A stretch of DNA of 8,979 nt, from assembly GCA_009774145.1 (NCBI GenBank), contig VSND01000110.1, positions 1 through 8,979 of the forward strand, written 5' to 3'. A model generated the notes under the pieces. The model was not told where the DNA came from, made no database searches, and was given only the letters and a program-made list of their open reading frames with translations. Below, in pieces: positions 5,682-8,979 of this stretch (position 1 is its first letter; each line of letters begins with the position of its first letter). This DNA comes from Lachnospiraceae bacterium (lineage in GTDB: Bacteria; Bacillota; Clostridia; Lachnospirales; Lachnospiraceae). Both the position numbers and the translations under genes were made by a program.

Positions 5682-6500
5682 TCACGTTCCCTCCTTTTTC
5701 TCTTCCTTCTTCTTCTCCATCAGTCCGTACATGGACAGCAGCAGAAACAGTACGCCGCTGACAGAAGATGCGACCACAAACGGAGTCAGATTGGACTCGT
5801 CGCCGGTCCGGACCACCGAAGTGCCCTGCGCCCGGCTGGTTCTGGTTCTGTCCTGCTCCCGGTTCACGATCTCCCGGCTGTCATTGGAAGTCTCCTCTCG
5901 CTCCCTCACGGCATTGGGATTCAGCTCCACTGCAAAATTCATCTGCAGGTCCGCCAGTGTATTCTGATAGTCGTTGCCCTGGGTCTCGCCTTCCAGCGCT
6001 ACCTCCAGCGTAATCTTTCCGCTGTCGCCGTTGTCCAGCGTATCCAGATAAAAATAATCCTCCAGTCCTGCAGTTGCTTCCCGGAGACCTTCTCTGCCTC
6101 CGCTGTTCTGATCGCCGCCGACCGTGTCGCTGTCAAACAGTACGCTCTCGTTATTGTCCTTATCCGTGTAAACCAGACGATAGGTATATGCGCCGCCGGA
6201 TGCGCCGGAATTGGCGCTTCTGTCCTCCAGAGAATACAGAACCTTGTTGGTCATGTACCAGTCTGTCGGCGTTTCGTTCTCATTTTTCAGAGACAGCTCA
6301 ACAATCGCGTTGTCTCCCGGCTGAATTCCGTAAATCGTATCGTTGATATCCGATGTCTTAAAGCTGCTCTCCATCTTCTTTTCATCGGTAAAAGTCACCC
6401 GCCAGTCAGAACCGCCGTAGGAGGTCTCCGCACAGACATTCATGGTCATGGAGGCGAGCAGAACGCCCGGAAGCAGCAGATGAAACAGTTTCCTCTTCAT
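5682..6500 (-). CDS. Cell-wall-anchored protein with VRTGD sorting signal
   Basis: This 272-residue protein carries a signal peptide (1-24, MKRKLFHLLLPGVLLASM then NVCA-ET). A beta-rich extracellular region follows, with IQPGDNAIVELSLKNEN (59-75), the PGD...N pattern shared with TasA-like and other pilus-associated proteins. A polar linker rich in Arg, Glu and Ser (about 195-228) leads to VVRTGDESN (229-237), a hydrophobic segment (about 240-260) and a charged tail KKKEEKKEGT. This is the three-part layout of a sortase substrate, with VRTGD in place of LPxTG. The operon's class B-like sortase is the obvious enzyme. The protein may be the fibre's wall anchor. Its start is 17 bases after the upstream stop, with a good AAGGAGGGAG. 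The sorting signal is seen; enzyme-substrate pairing and anchor role are inferred. Confidence 0.87.
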   Translation of the reverse strand: MKRKLFHLLLPGVLLASMTMNVCAETSYGGSDWRVTFTDEKKMESSFKTSDINDTIYGIQPGDNAIVELSLKNENETPTDWYMTNKVLYSLEDRSANSGASGGAYTYRLVYTDKDNNESVLFDSDTVGGDQNSGGREGLREATAGLEDYFYLDTLDNGDSGKITLEVALEGETQGNDYQNTLADLQMNFAVELNPNAVREREETSNDSREIVNREQDRTRTSRAQGTSVVRTGDESNLTPFVVASSVSGVLFLLLSMYGLMEKKKEEKKEGT

Positions 6501-6517
6501 AGTTCTCTCCCTCCTTC

Positions 6518-7285
6518 TTACAGGCTCAAAATGCCGTCGTTGACCGTCACTTTACGTCCCCACGCACTCCAGACCGCGTCTTCCACGTTATGCTCCTGAA
6601 CTGCATCTACGGTTGCTTCTATACAGAACTGAACGCCGTCATAGTCATAAGTCGTAATAATCTTACTGCCGTTGGCCGTCTTTTCGGTGGTCTGCGTTAC
6701 CTTCGCAGTCACGCTCTGGTCGATCTTCAGCCGGCCCGCAAATGCCGGACTGGTCTCTCCGGTCTCCAGCACGCGATTGTAATACAGAATGGTACGCTCG
6801 TCGGTGCTGGATTCCTCATCGATCATCCAGCCGTTATCGGTCTGAAGCTCCAGGTCGATCAGATCCGGGGTCAGCGTCTGTACCTTCTCTCCGTTCTCAT
6901 CCAGCCAGTACTTATACAGGCTCACGCGGACATACTGATTGATGGTTCCGCTGTTCATAACCTTCAGTTCCTCCGGATACCAGACGCCGATCTTGAACTT
7001 CTCGCCTTCCGGCACCATATTTTCCAGAAGAACACCCTTTTCTTCCAGCCAGCTTCCGTTATCCTTCCGGCTGTCGTAATTACGCCAGGAAATCTCTTTG
7101 TCATTTTCCAGAAGGGTCACTCCGATGTCATACATCTGCACCCGGGACGTATAGGTCTCCGAATAATAGGTCAGGGCCGCCCTTGCGCCTCCTACCGAGG
7201 AGCTCGCCAGAAGCCCCACTGCCAGTGCGAACGCACCCATGGTCCCTGCCGGAGAGGTGATAAATTTCTTGATTTTCCCTGCCAT
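6518..7285 (-). CDS. TasA/camelysin-like secreted protein with SipW-type signal peptide
   Basis: This 255-residue secreted protein probably forms or decorates an extracellular fibre. The N-terminus MAGKIKKFITSPAGTMGAF, followed by LAVGLLASSS and VGGARA-ALTYYS, matches the SipW-dependent type: a long hydrophobic core, small residues, then Ala followed at once by an aromatic-containing mature start. The mature chain has LKVMNSGTINQYVRVSL (107-123), the N-x-G...YVRV strand pattern common in TasA/camelysin (peptidase M73-like) proteins. There is no C-terminal membrane helix or sorting signal, so it is either polymerised or held by partners. It starts directly after the upstream TAG stop (TAGATG), with GGAGGGGG before it. 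The family call rests on signal and strand motifs; camelysin-type protease activity should not be assumed. Confidence 0.8.
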   Translation of the reverse strand: MAGKIKKFITSPAGTMGAFALAVGLLASSSVGGARAALTYYSETYTSRVQMYDIGVTLLENDKEISWRNYDSRKDNGSWLEEKGVLLENMVPEGEKFKIGVWYPEELKVMNSGTINQYVRVSLYKYWLDENGEKVQTLTPDLIDLELQTDNGWMIDEESSTDERTILYYNRVLETGETSPAFAGRLKIDQSVTAKVTQTTEKTANGSKIITTYDYDGVQFCIEATVDAVQEHNVEDAVWSAWGRKVTVNDGILSL

Positions 7286-7819
7286 CTATTCCCCCTCCTT
7301 CTGTACAGCGCTGCCGGACTGTGAAGTACCGTTATCCAGCACCACATTCCAGTCTGCATAAGGCGTTCCGTCCTCGCGGTACATAACCGGCGTGCTCTCA
7401 TAGATCACAACCACGTTGAACATGGTACCGTTCTCCAGATCCGCTTCCGGAACGTTTTCAATCTTAACCGACAGTACAGAGGTCTTTCCGCCGCCGGGCA
7501 CGATCTCATTGTAATAGTAATAGTCGCCGTCTCCCGGCGCCCATCCGTCTCCGCTGTAAGTCAGCGGATAGCTGCCGCTGCCAAAAGCTTTCGCACGGAT
7601 ATAGACCGGTTCTGAATCTGCGTCGCTGGTGATGGTTACCCGCTTCTCCCAGTTGGAGAATTCCTCCTCAATCTCCGTTTCGTCACCCAGTGTGATCGTA
7701 ATGCCGCCCTCAGCAGAAGCATATGTCGTAAAATAAGCCCATGCCTTTCCGACTCCGGCAGTCATGACCATGAGAAACGCAAGGACGGCAATCGAATATC
7801 CTGCTTTTTTCATCATCAT
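7286..7819 (-). CDS. Small SipW-type secreted TasA-like subunit
   Basis: This protein of about 175-177 residues has a SipW-type signal peptide: KKAGYSIAVLAFLMVMTAGV, then GKAWAYFTTYAS, where the A-W-A-Y-F-T junction closely resembles TasA and other SipW substrates. The mature part is beta-rich, with VTITSDADSEPVYIRAKAF and FNVVVIYESTPVMYREDG, and acidic. It has no sorting signal or second membrane segment. It is likely a fibre subunit exported and trimmed by the SipW-like enzyme in the same operon. Three consecutive ATGs are available; the Shine-Dalgarno spacing favours the second (7814-7816) or third (7811-7813) over the first. It overlaps or touches the end of the preceding gene, implying coupled translation. 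Confidence 0.83.
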   Translation of the reverse strand: MMMKKAGYSIAVLAFLMVMTAGVGKAWAYFTTYASAEGGITITLGDETEIEEEFSNWEKRVTITSDADSEPVYIRAKAFGSGSYPLTYSGDGWAPGDGDYYYYNEIVPGGGKTSVLSVKIENVPEADLENGTMFNVVVIYESTPVMYREDGTPYADWNVVLDNGTSQSGSAVQKEGE

Positions 7820-8979
7820 TCACCCTCCTGTCTGCCTGCCGGCTGCGGGTCCCGGGTCCACTCCCATCCGCCGGTCTCTGCATTATATACAAACTGATTC
7901 CGGATTCCATGGCCGTGTGTCCGGTTGTTATTATACACATTTTCAAAAGATGCCGTATTCTCTGTTTCCGCGGAAATGCTGTCCAGAACCACCGGCCCGT
8001 TATCTGACGGAACAGACTGTGTATAACTGAGACCGTTGTAGATCTCCGTTACCGTCACCGTCGCCGTCGCCGGTATCCGCTCCAGTGTCGTCCTGCCGGT
8101 TCCCGGTTCCGTAAAGGTCAGGCTGGTCACTTCATTGAAGACCTCTTCCCCTTCCAGAGTCGCCACGACCCGGAACACGAAGGTGACCGGCTCAATGGTT
8201 CCTTCCACCGTTTCCCAACTCCTCAGTGTCTTCACGATCTCCAGCGGCGCATATCGCGGTTCGCGTCCCGACTTCAGATATACATGCTCCTCATATAACC
8301 AGGGGCCCGGATTTGCCGTGCTGATCACTCCGCTGGCATCCGGCTGCTTCGTGGGCAGCGCCACCAGCTGCGGCTCAAACATGTATTCATACTGATTCGA
8401 ATTGGCAATCGTCACCAGCTTCTCCGCAGTATTTCCGTCTGCTGTCTCTAACTGCACGGTCTTTACATATTCTTCCTTCGTCAGGTTTGTATCTCTCGCA
8501 ACCAGCAGGTACAGGCCTGCTTTCACATCCTGACCGGACAATACAGCATCTGCAACTCCCTCAATCTCTCTGGAAGCTGCAGGACTCTGTGAACTGTCCT
8601 GTGCCAGTGCAATCCGGGCTGCATCCTGCGCCAGCGCCTTCCAGTCCGCCACGGTAAGCTCCTGCAGACGGGAATAATCCGAGATCGCAAGCCCTCCATA
8701 AGCGCTTTCCGGTACAAACTGATACGTATCATATCCTGTAACCTTTTCTGCACCCGCCACCTTATACAGTTCCAGCGTGATATGCGTCTTCTCCATATCC
8801 GCCAGATAATCCGCCTTCTCCGGGTCCGAAGCATCCACCGGACTGACCGTCACGCTGCATTCCTTCTCCACGTCAACCGGATCCGCCGGCGCTGCCCCGC
8901 CGACCATCGGCATTCTCACACATGCGCTGACGAGCAGCATCATCATGGCAGCGGACAGATATATCCCTCTCATTATCAT
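7816..8979 (-). CDS. Pilin-like secreted protein with C-terminal DUF7601/CnaB-like domain
   Basis: This 387-residue protein is the first gene of the operon visible here. Its start lies at the window edge (Met1 or Met3), so the ribosome binding site is not visible. It has a signal sequence with a lipobox-like LVSAC (16-20); cleavage after GGAA (27-30) is the alternative. Residues about 35-245 resemble the N-terminal part of Gram-positive pilins: THITLELYKVAG, then AGLYLLVA, FEPQLVALPTK and PWLYEEHVYLK. Residues about 243-350 match a DUF7601/CnaB-like beta-sandwich (APLEIVKTL, TATVTVTEIYNGLSY, TASFENVYN). Lys250, Glu312 and Asn347 are placed as expected for an intramolecular isopeptide bond. 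It lacks a sorting signal and any C-terminal membrane helix, and ends in a polar WEWTRDPQPAGRQEGE tail. It may be lipid-anchored or a tip subunit. Its stop overlaps the next gene's first ATG. Confidence 0.8.
   Translation of the reverse strand: MIMRGIYLSAAMMMLLVSACVRMPMVGGAAPADPVDVEKECSVTVSPVDASDPEKADYLADMEKTHITLELYKVAGAEKVTGYDTYQFVPESAYGGLAISDYSRLQELTVADWKALAQDAARIALAQDSSQSPAASREIEGVADAVLSGQDVKAGLYLLVARDTNLTKEEYVKTVQLETADGNTAEKLVTIANSNQYEYMFEPQLVALPTKQPDASGVISTANPGPWLYEEHVYLKSGREPRYAPLEIVKTLRSWETVEGTIEPVTFVFRVVATLEGEEVFNEVTSLTFTEPGTGRTTLERIPATATVTVTEIYNGLSYTQSVPSDNGPVVLDSISAETENTASFENVYNNNRTHGHGIRNQFVYNAETGGWEWTRDPQPAGRQEGE
7823..7829 (-). promoter_or_regulatory. Shine-Dalgarno that decides the start among three ATGs
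   Basis: AGGAGGG lies 3 bases from the first ATG (7817-7819), 6 from the second and 9 from the third. A 3-base spacer is too short for efficient initiation, so the protein probably starts MMKKAG or MKKAG. Confidence 0.65.

Noticed and set aside
4514..5761. Plus-strand open frame of 415 codons
   Set aside because: It is antisense to the MucBP and signal peptidase genes. Its Cys/Gly/Ser-rich stretch is just the reverse of the Thr and Gly/Ala tracts.
5607..7324. Two long plus-strand frames (330 and 244 codons)
   Set aside because: They are antisense to three well-supported secreted-protein genes and show no recognisable motifs.
1..8979. CRISPR array, tRNA/rRNA genes, insertion-sequence ends
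   Set aside because: I saw no regularly spaced direct repeats, no tRNA-like cloverleaf and no transposase or paired terminal inverted repeats.

Overview
The window looks like chromosomal DNA from a gut-type Clostridia, most likely Lachnospiraceae. I base this on gene families and codon style: a BTAD-domain regulator, a SipW-type signal peptidase, a class B-like sortase, TasA/camelysin-like secreted proteins and Firmicutes-style GGAGG ribosome binding sites. I cannot name the genus. The left 1.1 kb is clearly more AT-rich than the rest.

Left part (1-1111): a strong outward-facing sigma-A-type promoter lies at 90-118 on the minus strand. Next is a small coiled-coil ORF of unknown function (127-432, minus). 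Then comes a broken plus-strand gene for an NYN/DUF88-type PIN-like nuclease (about 440-1111). It has two in-frame TAG codons and no usable start codon, but is otherwise well preserved. A perfect 16-bp-stem hairpin at 1242-1284 separates it from the convergent operon and probably terminates both directions.

Main part (8979 down to 1360): one tightly packed minus-strand operon. In transcription order it encodes a pilin-like secreted protein with a DUF7601/CnaB-like domain (7816-8979), two SipW-signal/TasA-like proteins (7286-7819 and 6518-7285), a cell-wall protein with a VRTGD-type sorting signal (5682-6500), a MucBP-domain surface protein with poly-Thr and Gly/Ala-rich linkers (4613-5680), a SipW-like signal peptidase I (4084-4620), a tiny ORF with a strong ribosome binding site that may be frameshifted (3948-4049), a class B-like sortase (3099-3893), a BTAD regulator with a degenerate GGDEF-like C-terminus (1864-3099), and a 164-residue protein built from two copies of an unnamed mini-domain (1360-1854). 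Neighbouring genes mostly abut or overlap by 1-8 bases, which suggests translational coupling. The promoter must lie to the right of the window.

Proposed logic (inference): the dedicated signal peptidase processes the two TasA-like subunits, and the sortase anchors or joins the VRTGD protein and perhaps others. The MucBP protein would provide mucus or glycan binding. The regulator and the mini-domain proteins at the operon's end would control it. The whole would be a self-contained surface-fibre locus combining TasA-type and sortase-type assembly.
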